A stretch of 64,000 nucleotides of DNA from JAWKWH01 sp040830725 (GCA_040830725.1 JBFOMG010000020.1:44983-108982), one strand, 5' to 3'. Positions 24,425 through 33,940 are shown, counted from the stretch's first letter. Notes: a model not told the origin generated them from the sequence alone. Program-made: numbers and translations.

Positions 24425-24843
24425 TACAGCGTCTCCCTTTCTTCCAGGGCCAACGCGATCGACGTGATTGCACCGACGACGACGAGGTAGACTCCGACAT
24501 CGAAAAACAAGACCGTCGACAAGACAATGCCGAGATCGAACAGATCGGTCTGCGACCAGATGCCGGTCAGGAACGGCACATCAAACGGCAACGAAAAGAC
24601 ACCTGAAAGTGCGGACATCATCAGCCCGGCCCCCGAAATCGCCATCGGATGGAACCGGATTGCTCGGCGCACGGCCTGGACACCACAGGCAATACCGTAG
24701 ATGGCGAAAGCCGAAGCTGCGATCAGTCCGCCGATAAATCCGCCGCCGGGTTCATTGTGGCCGCGCAGGAGGACAAATATCGAAAACAACACCATCAAAC
24801 TGGTCAGATAGGGAGCCACTGTCCGGAAGATCACTGTACGCAT
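24424..24843 (-). CDS. mrpB: Mrp/Pha Na+/H+ antiporter subunit B
   Basis: A 139-residue protein with four membrane segments: FRTVAPYLTSLMVLFSIFVL, then GHNEPGGGFIGGLIAASAFA, the MrpB signature, and DLGIVLSTVLFFDVGVYLVV. In many rhizobia this domain is fused to MrpA as PhaAB; here it is a separate gene two bases after the mrpA stop. The intact start and length argue against a recent split by frameshift. Confidence 0.92.
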   Translation of the reverse strand: MRTVIFRTVAPYLTSLMVLFSIFVLLRGHNEPGGGFIGGLIAASAFAIYGIACGVQAVRRAIRFHPMAISGAGLMMSALSGVFSLPFDVPFLTGIWSQTDLFDLGIVLSTVLFFDVGVYLVVVGAITSIALALEERETL

Positions 24844-24844
24844 G

Positions 24845-27175
24845 TCAGGCCTTCTCCGCTTCCGGGTCGTGTGTTGCGGTCTTGCCTGATCGAATGCGGA
24901 TCAAGGCCAATATCGCCAATCCGGCGATCATCACGACGGCGATTTCGCCCAGCGTATCCAGCCCGCGGAAATCGACGATGATCACGTTGACGACATTACG
25001 TCCATGGGCAATGACCCGGGCGTTGGCATTGAAGAATTCTGACAATGTCGTGTCGAACGGCAATTGGGTGACCTTGAGCATCAGCAGGCCGAAGCCGACA
25101 CCGCAAAGTCCAGCGACACTGATATCGACGAACCGCTCGGCGGGTGGCCGGTGATCAGCCGGAGACAGCCGCAATCTGGTCATGACCAATGCGAGGATGA
25201 CGACCGACAGGGTTTCGACCATGAACTGCGTGAACGAGAGATCAGGCGCGCCAAGCAACATGAATATCAGCGCCACCGCAAAGCCCTGAATTCCCAAGCA
25301 AACAATTGCAGTCAACCGGTCGTTGGCATTGGCGACTGCGCCAAGTCCGATGACGGCAATGACGAGCACTGCCCATTCATAATATCTCAGATCGGGGAAT
25401 TCGGGCATTTCAGGCAGTTCGTCGAACACCAGCATCGGCAGAATAAGTGCGATCGCGACGAGGATGAAGGTGACGATCATGTAGACTTCCAGGCGTCCGT
25501 TGTGGACGACCCTGGTGACGCCGCTCGCAACGCGAACCAAACCCCGAATGACCTGATCAAATCCCTGATCGGGGCCCCAGCCGATTGTGGTGAGAATGCG
25601 ATCCATGAGCGCACGGCTGCGGTCGATCATCCTGTAGGCGGCGATACCGGCTGCAATCGTCACCACGGATAGGAGAAGCGGCATGCCCATATGGGGGATG
25701 ACGCTGATATGGACATGGATTTCATTTCCCGCGATCGCCGAGGACATGGGGCTGGAAAGATAGTGGTGATAAACGCCTGAAAATATCGCCAGAACCAGTC
25801 CCAGCACTGAGAGAACAGCCGGTCCCGCCCATAACAGGATTGGGCCTTCGTGTGCTTTCTCGACCGATTTTGGCATGTCTCCGAGGAACGGCTTTAGCGC
25901 TACGGCAAAACCGATAACGAACATCAAAGCGTTGCCGGCAATGGCCACCAGCGTCAGGAACCCGGACCACCCGTCGGCAAAGCCGAGCGCTGCGTAGATT
26001 TCTTCCTTGGCAAGGAACCCGGTAAACGGCGGCAATCCGCCCATTGACAGGGCCGCCAGCAGGGCTGCCGCAAAAGTGATGGGCATGGCTTTGCGCAAGC
26101 CGCCAAGCTTCGTGATATCGCGGCTGCCAGCCTCATGATCGATCAGACCGGCGACCATGAACAGCGTTCCCTTGAACAGGGAATGCGCGATCAGATAGAG
26201 CGCGGCGGCTTCCACCGCTTTGTCCGAACCGAACCCCGTCAACATTACCAGCAGTCCGAGCGATGCGACCGTCGTGTAGGCGAGCATCAGCTTCAGGTCG
26301 GTTTGCCGGACGGCGAGAAGAGTGCCGACCAGAAGAGTTGCACCACCGAAGAGCGGCAAAATGGTCTCCCAAGCGACTGTTTCACCCATGACGGGGTTCA
26401 ACCGCATGACCAGGTACACACCGGCCTTCACCATGGTTGCAGAGTGAAGATATGCCGATACCGGCGTTGGTGCTTCCATGGCGTTCGGCAGCCAGAAATG
26501 CAGAGGAAACTGCGCCGACTTGGTAAAGGCGCCGCCCAGAACAAGAACGAGTGCCAGCAGATAGAAAGGGCTCTCCCGCAGCGCATCCTTGGTCAACAGC
26601 AAGAGTGACAGTTCGCTGTATCCGGTGATGTTCCAGATGACCAGCAGGCCGGCGAGAAGCGACAAGCCTCCCAAACCGGTTACTACAAGCGCCTGAATGG
26701 CCGCCCGCCTCGAGGCCTCACGGCTGTGATCGAATCCGATCAGCAGGAACGAAGTGATCGACGTCAGTTCCCAGAAGACGAACAGCATGAGGAAACTGTC
26801 AGAGACGACCAGCCCCTGCATCGCGCCCATGAACATCAGAATGAACGAGAAAAAACGGCCCTGATGTTGGTGACCCTTGAGATATCCGCCGCTGTAGAGA
26901 ACGATAAATGTGCCGATGCCGGAAATCAGCAGTGCAAACGTCAGTGACAGGCCGTCAAGAAACCAGGAGAAATTGACGTTGAAACTCGGGACCCATTGAA
27001 AGCCGCCTGTAACGCCAGAACCGTCGGCGACCTCGGGCAGAAATCCGGCAAAATGGAAAAATATCCAGGCTGGAGCGAGTGCCAGAATCCACGCAGCGTT
27101 ATGCTTGAATGCCTTGGTGAGCGCGGGAGCGGCCAAGGCAGCGAGAAACGGCAGGACAAGCGCAAAAAATGTCAT
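24845..27175 (-). CDS. mrpA: Mrp/Pha Na+/H+ antiporter subunit A
   Basis: A 776-residue, roughly 20-segment protein, the largest subunit and a NuoL homologue. Blocks include LLMLFVFWELTSITSFLLIG with the conserved Glu, KSAQFPLHFWLPNAMEAPTP VSAYLHSATMVKAG-type residues with the conserved Lys and His, and GGLPPFTGFLAKEEIY. The C-terminal third carries the MbhD/MbhE-like domains (LSFTQFMVETLSVVILALVM). The ATG at 27173-27175 begins the first hydrophobic segment; an ATG at 27196 is possible. The operon confers tolerance to Na+, K+ or alkaline pH in relatives. Confidence 0.95.
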   Translation of the reverse strand: MTFFALVLPFLAALAAPALTKAFKHNAAWILALAPAWIFFHFAGFLPEVADGSGVTGGFQWVPSFNVNFSWFLDGLSLTFALLISGIGTFIVLYSGGYLKGHQHQGRFFSFILMFMGAMQGLVVSDSFLMLFVFWELTSITSFLLIGFDHSREASRRAAIQALVVTGLGGLSLLAGLLVIWNITGYSELSLLLLTKDALRESPFYLLALVLVLGGAFTKSAQFPLHFWLPNAMEAPTPVSAYLHSATMVKAGVYLVMRLNPVMGETVAWETILPLFGGATLLVGTLLAVRQTDLKLMLAYTTVASLGLLVMLTGFGSDKAVEAAALYLIAHSLFKGTLFMVAGLIDHEAGSRDITKLGGLRKAMPITFAAALLAALSMGGLPPFTGFLAKEEIYAALGFADGWSGFLTLVAIAGNALMFVIGFAVALKPFLGDMPKSVEKAHEGPILLWAGPAVLSVLGLVLAIFSGVYHHYLSSPMSSAIAGNEIHVHISVIPHMGMPLLLSVVTIAAGIAAYRMIDRSRALMDRILTTIGWGPDQGFDQVIRGLVRVASGVTRVVHNGRLEVYMIVTFILVAIALILPMLVFDELPEMPEFPDLRYYEWAVLVIAVIGLGAVANANDRLTAIVCLGIQGFAVALIFMLLGAPDLSFTQFMVETLSVVILALVMTRLRLSPADHRPPAERFVDISVAGLCGVGFGLLMLKVTQLPFDTTLSEFFNANARVIAHGRNVVNVIIVDFRGLDTLGEIAVVMIAGLAILALIRIRSGKTATHDPEAEKA

Positions 27176-27400
27176 TGACTGTGCGCCTGTTCCCATGAAT
27201 TCGTCCCGGTCTTTAGTTTATTTCGTTAGATGGCGACCATCGCGTATCCTGTCACATAAACACAGTTTACGGGAGCGGCAAGACACACGCTGCGGCGTTC
27301 CGCAGCTTTGTTCGAAATTTTCGGCGGTACTGGCAGTTTATCGCTTCTATTCCCGATCAACCGCGCTACATTCCGGAAATATCATTTGGAGCAAATACGC

Positions 27401-27814
27401 GTGAGCGAGCAATCCGGATCAAAGGTCGAAAAGTCAGACGCAGAGTGGCGTCAGCAGCTCTCCGACGAACAGTACTACGTCCTTCGTCAGCATGGCACAG
27501 AGCGCGCCGGCACCTCGCCGCTCAATGGCGAAAAACGTGATGGTGTATTTAAGTGCGCCGGTTGCGGCAAGGAACTGTTCGCTTCCGATTCCAAGTTTGA
27601 ATCCGGCACCGGCTGGCCGAGCTTTTTCCAGCCGATGGATCCCGGCGCCGTGACCGAACACAAAGACCGGTCGCTCTTCATGGTACGTACAGAAGTGCGT
27701 TGTGCCGATTGCGGCGGCCATCTGGGTCATGTCTTTCCCGATGGCCCGCAACCGACTGGCCTGCGTTATTGCATGAACGGTGTGGCGCTGGATTTTGACG
27801 CGAAAGAAGATTGA
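27401..27814 (+). CDS. msrB: Peptide-methionine (R)-S-oxide reductase MsrB
   Basis: A 137-residue repair enzyme that reduces methionine R-sulfoxide in proteins. Two CxxC zinc pairs are visible (FKCAGCGKELF and CADCGGHLGHVF), as are GTGWPSFFQPMDPGAV and the catalytic Cys in GLRYCMNGVALDF. The start is a GTG at 27401 with GGAG upstream; the longer frame adds unrelated residues. It is divergent from the mrp operon and converges on the SH3-like gene. Confidence 0.95.
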   Translation: MSEQSGSKVEKSDAEWRQQLSDEQYYVLRQHGTERAGTSPLNGEKRDGVFKCAGCGKELFASDSKFESGTGWPSFFQPMDPGAVTEHKDRSLFMVRTEVRCADCGGHLGHVFPDGPQPTGLRYCMNGVALDFDAKED

Positions 27815-27821
27815 CTGGGTA

Positions 27822-28202
27822 TCAATGCGGATACAGATACTTTCCGTAGACCCAGCCGGTGACATAGTCGCCATTATTGGCCGGATCGTGCCATACCTGA
27901 CACCAGCGATAGCGGATCCTTGAAGCTTGCCAGTCATGGGGCGCGCCCGCAATGTTCTGCAAGTCGACACCGCCGGTGCAGACACCCGTCATTTGTAAAA
28001 CCGTTCCATTTGGATAGGCCGCCTGCTTCCGGGATTTCGGCGACGGGTACTTGCGGACGTTCAGAACGTCGCCCCATGGCACGTTGGCCACCTCCCATGC
28101 GGCAAAAGCGGTCGCATGGGCAGGTGCAATCGACAGGGTTGAAAGCGCCGTTATGCCAGCCGCAGTCAGAAGCGCGAGAGACTTGGTAATTTGTTTGTTC
28201 AT
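27822..28202 (-). CDS. Exported SH3-like domain protein
   Basis: A 126-residue protein with a clear signal peptide (SLALLTAAGITALSTLSIAP AHA, cleaved near residue 30). An SH3b-like domain follows, including WGDVLNVRKYPSPKSRKQAA and WCQVWHDPANNGDYVTGWVY. The LNVR...S motif and the terminal VYGKYL are typical of bacterial SH3 domains that bind cell wall or ligands. Two Cys may form a disulfide in the periplasm. No partner gene is obvious. Confidence 0.82.
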   Translation of the reverse strand: MNKQITKSLALLTAAGITALSTLSIAPAHATAFAAWEVANVPWGDVLNVRKYPSPKSRKQAAYPNGTVLQMTGVCTGGVDLQNIAGAPHDWQASRIRYRWCQVWHDPANNGDYVTGWVYGKYLYPH

Positions 28203-28324
28203 TGTGGTTTCCTTTTGGGGTTCGCAATCAAGGCTGACTTGCCTTATTTAGCCGGAAGCCATCGAACCGGGTTTGACCGGTTTGTTCATCGAACATTCAA
28301 ATCACGCACCTACCGGAGCATTTG

Positions 28325-30412
28325 ATGCTGAAATTTCCGACAAATATCGAACCGCCATATGCTGAAAAAAGACCGGTCACCGATGTGCGCCACGGCACAG
28401 AACGGATAGATAATTACGGGTGGTTGCGAGCGGATAATTGGCAGGAAATGTTCAAGGATCCATCGTTGCTCGATTCCGATGTCCGCTCTCATCTGGAGGC
28501 GGAAAACGCCTATCAACAGCAAATGATGGCTGATACGGAGGAGCTGCAAAAAACTCTGTTTGAAGAGATGAAGGGCCGGATAAAGGAGGATGATTCCTCC
28601 GTGCCAATGAAAGACGGACCGTTTGCTTACGGCTCGCTGTTCGTCACCGGTGGCCAGCAACCAAAGTTCTTTCGCACTGCTCGCAACGGCGGTGAGAAAA
28701 ACATCCTCCTGGATGGCGACGCCGAAGCCGATGGAAAGGCCTATTTTCGAATTGGCGGCGCCGATCATTCGCATGACCACAAATATCTGCTTTGGGGTTA
28801 TGACGACAAAGGCTCGGAATTCTACACGCTGAAAATTCGGGATCTGGAATCAGGTCACGACAGTGACGAGACCATCGCGGATACCGGTGGCGGCGGCGTT
28901 TGGGACGCGTCAGGAAACGGCTTTTTCTTTGTGCGGCTTGACGAGAATCACAGGCCGTCGAAACTGTTTCACAAATCGATCGGCGGCCAAGAGCGCCTGA
29001 TTTTGGAGGAAGCCGACTCCGGCATGTTCATGGGGGTCGGCGGCAGCCGGCGGAACGACTGGATCTTCATCTCAATTCACGATCATGAAACATCGGAATT
29101 CCGTATTCTGCCTGCCGGCGACCCGGTTGCCGAACCCAAAATTATCGCCCCACGGGAAACCGGCCATGAGTACGATGTGCAAGAAGGTGGTGATGAATTC
29201 TTCATCCTGACCAATACCGATGGTGCGAAGGATTTCAAAATCATGTCGGCTCCGGTTCACGATCCGGAAAGGCGGAACTGGACCGAGATTGTGCCGCATG
29301 AACCTGGCCGTCTGATCTTGTCGATCATGGCATTCGAACGTCATCTGGTCCGACTCGAACGCAAGGATGGCCTGCCCCGCATCGTCATCCGCGAAAGGGC
29401 GACGGGCGGGGAACATACGATTGCCTTTGACGAGGAGGCTTATTCGTTAGGACTGTCCGGTTCTTACGAGTACGACACCGACACAATCCGTTTCTCCTAT
29501 TCGTCAATGACAACACCCGCTCAGGTGTTCGACTACAATATGGCCACGCGCGAACGGACGTTGCTCAAGACCCAGGAAGTGCCGTCAGGGCACAACACCG
29601 AAGATTATGTAACCCGCCGCCTGATGGCCCCAAGCCATGATGGCGAACTTGTGCCGGTTTCTCTCATCCACCATCGCGATACCTCGATCGACGGGACCGC
29701 ACCCTGCCTGCTCTACGGCTACGGTTCCTATGGCATTTCGATTCCCGCCAGTTTCAACACCAATATTCTGTCATTGGTTGATCGCGGATTCGTCTACGCT
29801 ATCGCTCATATCCGGGGAGGCAAGGACAAGGGCTATCAGTGGTACGAAGATGGCAAGCGAGCAAAAAAGACCAACACATTCAAGGATTTCATTGCCGCGG
29901 CTGAACATCTGATTCAGGAGGGCTTTACACACTCTGGGCGCATCGTCGCACATGGCGGCTCGGCCGGTGGTATGTTGATGGGCGCGGTAGCCAACATGGC
30001 GCCGGAAGCATTTGGGGGCATAATTGGCGAAGTGCCGTTTGTCGATGTGCTCGCTACAATGCTTGACGACTCGCTGCCGCTGACGCCGCCGGAATGGCCT
30101 GAATGGGGCAATCCAATCGCGTCGAAAGAAGACTTCGAAACCATCGCCGCCTATTCGCCCTATGACAATGTTGCAGAACGCAACTATCCGCCAATATTGG
30201 CCATCGCGGGTTTGACCGACCCGAGGGTCACCTATTGGGAGCCGGCGAAATGGGTCGCCAAATTGCGTGACAAATCGACGTCCAAAAACCCAGTTCTTTT
30301 CAAGATCAACATGGATGCCGGCCATGCCGGCGCATCGGGAAGGTTTTCGCGATTGGAGGAAGTCGCGTACTCACAAGCCTTTGCGCTGAAGGTGGCAGGC
30401 CAGCCGTTTTAA
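28325..30412 (+). CDS. ptrB: Oligopeptidase B (S9A serine peptidase)
   Basis: A 695-residue peptidase that cleaves short peptides after basic residues, usually in the cytoplasm. The N-terminal propeller domain starts with EKRPVTDVRHGTERIDNYGW LR and has GRIKEDDSSVPMKDG. The C-terminal hydrolase domain shows CLLYGYGSYGISIP, AYAIAHIRGGKDKGYQWYED-type residues (YAIAHIRGGKDKGYQW), the nucleophile in GRIVAHGGSAGGMLMGAV, catalytic Asp in GLTDPRVTYWEPAKW and the His in DAGHAGASGRF. No signal peptide was seen. POP is the alternative family; the N-terminal pattern favours oligopeptidase B. Confidence 0.88.
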   Translation: MLKFPTNIEPPYAEKRPVTDVRHGTERIDNYGWLRADNWQEMFKDPSLLDSDVRSHLEAENAYQQQMMADTEELQKTLFEEMKGRIKEDDSSVPMKDGPFAYGSLFVTGGQQPKFFRTARNGGEKNILLDGDAEADGKAYFRIGGADHSHDHKYLLWGYDDKGSEFYTLKIRDLESGHDSDETIADTGGGGVWDASGNGFFFVRLDENHRPSKLFHKSIGGQERLILEEADSGMFMGVGGSRRNDWIFISIHDHETSEFRILPAGDPVAEPKIIAPRETGHEYDVQEGGDEFFILTNTDGAKDFKIMSAPVHDPERRNWTEIVPHEPGRLILSIMAFERHLVRLERKDGLPRIVIRERATGGEHTIAFDEEAYSLGLSGSYEYDTDTIRFSYSSMTTPAQVFDYNMATRERTLLKTQEVPSGHNTEDYVTRRLMAPSHDGELVPVSLIHHRDTSIDGTAPCLLYGYGSYGISIPASFNTNILSLVDRGFVYAIAHIRGGKDKGYQWYEDGKRAKKTNTFKDFIAAAEHLIQEGFTHSGRIVAHGGSAGGMLMGAVANMAPEAFGGIIGEVPFVDVLATMLDDSLPLTPPEWPEWGNPIASKEDFETIAAYSPYDNVAERNYPPILAIAGLTDPRVTYWEPAKWVAKLRDKSTSKNPVLFKINMDAGHAGASGRFSRLEEVAYSQAFALKVAGQPF

Positions 30413-30480
30413 TTTCAGTTTGCCCTAATGTGGTCAAATCAGGCTATTGTATTTTCGGAACCGTCAACCGGGAGGCAAAC

Positions 30481-30786
30481 ATGACCATGAAGAAGACCTT
30501 CGCGCTCGCTGTCGTTCTGGGCCTGATCGCGCCATCAGCCATGTCGGGCGAGATCATTCACCGCGCCGGCGAACGGCCTCGCGAAATGCCAAACAAGTGC
30601 AGCCAGTATCCAGATGACCTGTATTACGGAGTCTTTCAGGGGATCGGTCAAATAGGGATATATCTTGACAAACCGATTTACGAGGGCGGGTGTTTTCCGA
30701 CAAAGAAACGTTGTGATGCGTGGCTGTATGCAATCCGTTCCGATCACGGTGCCGGTGAGCAATTGGCCAATTGCCGGCCAAGATAG
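30481..30786 (+). CDS. Small exported protein with four cysteines
   Basis: A 101-residue protein with a signal peptide (MTMKKTFALAVVLGLIAPSA MSG). The mature part has Cys in PNKCSQYPDD, GGCFPTKKRCDAW and ANCRPR, suggesting two disulfides in the periplasm. I do not recognise the family. The ATG at 30481 follows GGAGG-like sequence (gggaggcaaac). It follows ptrB by about 70 bases and converges on the diheme cytochrome gene. Confidence 0.65.
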   Translation: MTMKKTFALAVVLGLIAPSAMSGEIIHRAGERPREMPNKCSQYPDDLYYGVFQGIGQIGIYLDKPIYEGGCFPTKKRCDAWLYAIRSDHGAGEQLANCRPR

Positions 30787-30789
30787 CCG

Positions 30790-31722
30790 CTATCGTTTTG
30801 CCGGATAGCCGTTGGGTCTCTCCGGAACTGCTTTCAAATATGACGCAATGGCCGCGCGATCCTCAGCCGATAGTGCGGCCATGTTTCGTTGAACCTCTAC
30901 CATCGCTCCGCCGACGGAGTCGAACTCCGGTGTGAACCCTGTTTCCAGATAGTAAGCGATATCAGTTTCCGACCAGCCGCCGATTCCGCCTTCGCCGGCT
31001 GTGATATTCGGGACAATCCCCTCGCCTTCCGCAGCGACGGCGCCCGCCAGCCATTGGTCTGTGAGTATTGCGCCGCCAAAATCGCGCGGACTGTGACACT
31101 CACCGCAATGGCCCGGACCTTCAACAAGATACCTGCCGATTTGGACCTGCTCGGATGTATCGCCCTGCAGCGCAATAACCGGCTCCCCAGACAGATTTAC
31201 CAGTTTCCACAGACCAAGACCGCGCCGAATGTTGAACGGGAATCCAAGCTTGTGGCCTGGTGCAGCTCCGGCAATCGATGGTGTCGTTTTGAGGAATGCA
31301 TACAGATCAGCGATGTCCTGCCCGCTCATCCTCGCATAAGAGGTGTAGGGAAACGCCGGATAATAGTGATCCCCGCCGGGAGAAATCCCTTTCAGCATCG
31401 CGTTGGCGAAATCGGCCAGTGTCCACCCGCCAATGCCGTCGGTCTGATGTTGGGAGATGTTCGGCGCAACAAATGTGCCGAATGGTGTAGCCAGTTCCAC
31501 ACCGCCCGGCAGTTCAAACCGCTTGTCACCCTCCGACTTGGGAACCGCGTGACATGCGGCGCAGCCGCCTGCGTGGAAGATGCGTTCTCCGGCGACCGCG
31601 TCGCCGTCGGGCAAGGATGCAATTTCACTGGGTGCAAGATACGCTGGTGATGTCAGCCACCAAAAGAAAAGCCCGCCCAGAATGGCCAGAAAGACGACAA
31701 GCAGGGCGAGCTTTTTGATCAT
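30790..31722 (-). CDS. Membrane-anchored diheme cytochrome c
   Basis: A 310-residue protein with an N-terminal anchor (LALLVVFLAILGGLFFWWLT) and two cytochrome c domains. The heme sites are CAACHAVP near residue 55 and CGECHSP near residue 205. Axial Met ligands are probably in the later half of each domain. It resembles the cytochrome c subunit that accepts electrons from membrane dehydrogenases, such as the alcohol/aldehyde dehydrogenase type. It lies 15 bases after the cytochrome c' gene, so the two probably form one unit. Its electron donor is not encoded nearby. Confidence 0.88.
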   Translation of the reverse strand: MIKKLALLVVFLAILGGLFFWWLTSPAYLAPSEIASLPDGDAVAGERIFHAGGCAACHAVPKSEGDKRFELPGGVELATPFGTFVAPNISQHQTDGIGGWTLADFANAMLKGISPGGDHYYPAFPYTSYARMSGQDIADLYAFLKTTPSIAGAAPGHKLGFPFNIRRGLGLWKLVNLSGEPVIALQGDTSEQVQIGRYLVEGPGHCGECHSPRDFGGAILTDQWLAGAVAAEGEGIVPNITAGEGGIGGWSETDIAYYLETGFTPEFDSVGGAMVEVQRNMAALSAEDRAAIASYLKAVPERPNGYPAKR

Positions 31723-31737
31723 GTTTCCAAGGAATCG

Positions 31738-32202
31738 CTAATTTTTGACACGATATCCTTCATGACACGATTTGCAATTGGCGAAAACCGGGCCGATTGC
31801 AGCTTTGAACGCGTCAAGATCCGCAGGACCGTCTTTGCCAGCGGCAGCGGAAGCGGCGTCAATATCTGCCTTGAACTTGGCAGCGGCGGCTGCAAAACCA
31901 TCAGCATCTTCCCAGATTTTTGCCGAGGCGGTCGTGCCTTTTACGCTGTCTGTTCCTTCTGGAAAGAATGCACCGAATGAATAGGCTGCGCCACGCATTG
32001 CCGCAATAGCCGCATTTGCGACGGCGGGATTGTAGTCAATTTCGCCTTTCATCATTCCGCCCGCGGCGCCAGCAGCAGCGCCAACGGCCTGCATCAGGGC
32101 CTTGCGCGTATCGACAGCGTCATTGCCGGTCAGGTGGCCGCCAGCCGAAACTGCCGTCGATGACAGAGCGATTACCGAAAGGGCCAATGCAAATTTCTTC
32201 AT
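31738..32202 (-). CDS. Cytochrome c'-type protein
   Basis: A 154-residue periplasmic protein with signal peptide (MKKFALALSVIALSSTAVSA) and a helical body. The heme site is C-terminal, NCKSCHEGYRVKN, the CxxCH-x2-(Y/F)R pattern of class II cytochromes c (c'). Such proteins bind NO and CO and protect against nitrosative stress. The next gene downstream is a diheme cytochrome c. The N-terminal GNDAVDTRKALMQAVG also fits the family. Confidence 0.9.
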   Translation of the reverse strand: MKKFALALSVIALSSTAVSAGGHLTGNDAVDTRKALMQAVGAAAGAAGGMMKGEIDYNPAVANAAIAAMRGAAYSFGAFFPEGTDSVKGTTASAKIWEDADGFAAAAAKFKADIDAASAAAGKDGPADLDAFKAAIGPVFANCKSCHEGYRVKN

Positions 32203-32334
32203 GATTCTCCTCCGAAGGGGTGTTGAGACAGGATTTTCCCCTGCCCGTTACAACGCTGAACTTGCCCTAAACTTCCCGGCTGTTGTTTCAATCTTGCGTT
32301 ATTTTCGGCAAAAATGGTGTGAACAGTGTGTCAA

Positions 32335-32365
32335 CAAAAAAGACCCCGGAGTTACTCCGGGGTCT
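32335..32365 (-). terminator. Rho-independent terminator of sodB
   Basis: AGACCCCGGAG (32341-32351), TTA and CTCCGGGGTCT (32355-32365) form a perfect 11-base-pair stem with a 3-base loop. On the minus strand it is followed by six T residues. It starts 22 bases after the sodB stop codon. Confidence 0.92.
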
Positions 32366-32386
32366 CACATCGAACTACTGTTAAAG

Positions 32387-32986
32387 TCAGCTGGCCGCTT
32401 CGTACATCTCCAGCACGTAATCCCAGTTGATCAGGCTGTCGACAAAGGCCTCAAGATATTTCGGACGCGCATTGCGATAGTCGATGTAATAGGAGTGCTC
32501 CCATACATCGACGCCAAGAATCGGAGATGCGCCGTGAACGAGCGGGTTTTCGCCGTTTGGCGTTTTCATGATCTCAAGCTTGCCGTTCTTGACCGCCACC
32601 CAGGCCCAGCCTGAGCCAAACTGGGTAACGCCAGCGTTGATGAAATCAGCCTTGAACTTGTCATAACCACCCAGATCGCTGTCGATTGCCGACTGGAGTT
32701 TTCCTGGCAAGCTGGTGCCACCGCCACCGCCTTTCATCCATTTCCAGAAATGGATGTGGTTGTAGTGCTGGGCAGCATTGTTGAACAGTCCGGCGTTGGA
32801 GCCGTGAGACTGTTTGACGACCTCTTCGAGCGAAAGATCACTCATGCCGGCATCGGCGGCCAGTTTGTTGCCATTGTCGACATAAGCCTTGTGATGCTTA
32901 TCGTGATGAAATTCTAATGTTTCCTTCGACATGAAAGGCTGCAGCGCCTCATAATCATAGGGAAGATCGGGTAACTCAAATGCCAT
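32387..32986 (-). CDS. sodB: Fe/Mn superoxide dismutase
   Basis: A 199-residue enzyme that converts superoxide to peroxide and oxygen in the cytoplasm. Metal ligands are visible: the first His in LEFHHDKHHKAYVDNG, a second in AAQHYNHIHFWKWM, and Asp and His in GVDVWEHSYYIDYRN. The GGGGG stretch near residue 95 and the FNNAAQHYNH block are typical of the Fe type in proteobacteria. The ATG at 32986 starts MAFELPDLPYDYEALQPFMS, the expected N-terminus. A strong terminator follows. Confidence 0.96.
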   Translation of the reverse strand: MAFELPDLPYDYEALQPFMSKETLEFHHDKHHKAYVDNGNKLAADAGMSDLSLEEVVKQSHGSNAGLFNNAAQHYNHIHFWKWMKGGGGGTSLPGKLQSAIDSDLGGYDKFKADFINAGVTQFGSGWAWVAVKNGKLEIMKTPNGENPLVHGASPILGVDVWEHSYYIDYRNARPKYLEAFVDSLINWDYVLEMYEAAS

Positions 32987-33073
32987 GGTACATACTCCCT
33001 CGTTGGCAATATTATCGATTGTTGCCTCCAGCATAGGACATCGGTGCTGATATGGAAACGGCGACCGCCGGGG

Positions 33074-33940
33074 TCAAGAATGCGCCCATTCCCAATAGAG
33101 TTCACGCGCCTTCTTCGCAATGGGGCCCGGCTGCAAATCGCGATCCTCGATGCGGACAATCGGCACGATTTTGGAATGGTTGCCGGTTGAGAATATTTCA
33201 TCAGCACCCATGAAATCGCCGGTCTGCAGGCACCGCTCGATTACCGGCATTCCGGTCTCTGCCAACAGTTTCATTGCGCGCGATCTGGTGATGCCGGACA
33301 GGAATGTTCCATTTGGAGCCGGTGTCTGAATAGCCCCGTCCTTGACCATGAACACATTGGAGGTACCGGTTTCCGCCACATTACCCAACATGTCGAGCAC
33401 CAAAGCGTTGTCGAACCCCCTGCTGCGGGCCTCCATGATTGCTCGTGCATTGTTCGGGTAGAGACACCCCGCCTTGGCGTTGGTCGGCATGGTCTCAAGC
33501 GACGGCCGCCGGTAGGGCGACACCGACACTGAAAACCCCGACGAAGCGATCATCGGTGCCTCGTAGAGACACAAACAGAAGCGGGTCGATTCCGGATCGG
33601 CTGGAACACCCATGTAGCCACCATGTTCGGCCCAATACATCGGCCGGATATAAACCGCCGTGTCACCACCGAACTTCTTCAAACCATCATGCGTCAGGCC
33701 GACGATTTCATCTACCGTCTTGGTCGCTTTCAGGCCCAGTGCATTTGCACTCGCGTTCACGCGCTCAGCATGCCGATCAAGATCGGGCGCAACGCCTTCA
33801 AACCATCTGGCCCCGTCAAACACACTTGAGCCAAGCCATATCGCATGGGTGCGCGGTCCGATGATCTGCGGATTACCATCATGCCAGTCGCCATCGACAT
33901 AGGTCCATGTTGTTGTTTGTGCGCTGGTATCGACCGCCAT
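33074..33940 (-). CDS. ilvE: Branched-chain amino acid aminotransferase (class IV)
   Basis: A 288-residue PLP enzyme of fold type IV that interconverts Val, Leu, Ile and their keto acids. The pattern AIWLGSSVFDGARWFEGVAP and then AVYIRPMYWAEHGGYMG is typical. The PLP Lys is in TNAKAGCLYPNNARAI. LDMLGNVAETGTSNVFMVKD and GITRSRAMKLLAETG, then DEIFSTGNHSKIVPI, complete the family. The placement beside sodB is common in rhizobia. D-amino acid aminotransferases are related but less similar. Confidence 0.85.
   Translation of the reverse strand: MAVDTSAQTTTWTYVDGDWHDGNPQIIGPRTHAIWLGSSVFDGARWFEGVAPDLDRHAERVNASANALGLKATKTVDEIVGLTHDGLKKFGGDTAVYIRPMYWAEHGGYMGVPADPESTRFCLCLYEAPMIASSGFSVSVSPYRRPSLETMPTNAKAGCLYPNNARAIMEARSRGFDNALVLDMLGNVAETGTSNVFMVKDGAIQTPAPNGTFLSGITRSRAMKLLAETGMPVIERCLQTGDFMGADEIFSTGNHSKIVPIVRIEDRDLQPGPIAKKARELYWEWAHS

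Noticed and set aside
27308..27400. N-terminal extension of MsrB
   Set aside because: The GTG at 27401 has a ribosome binding site and gives the family length; the extra residues match nothing.
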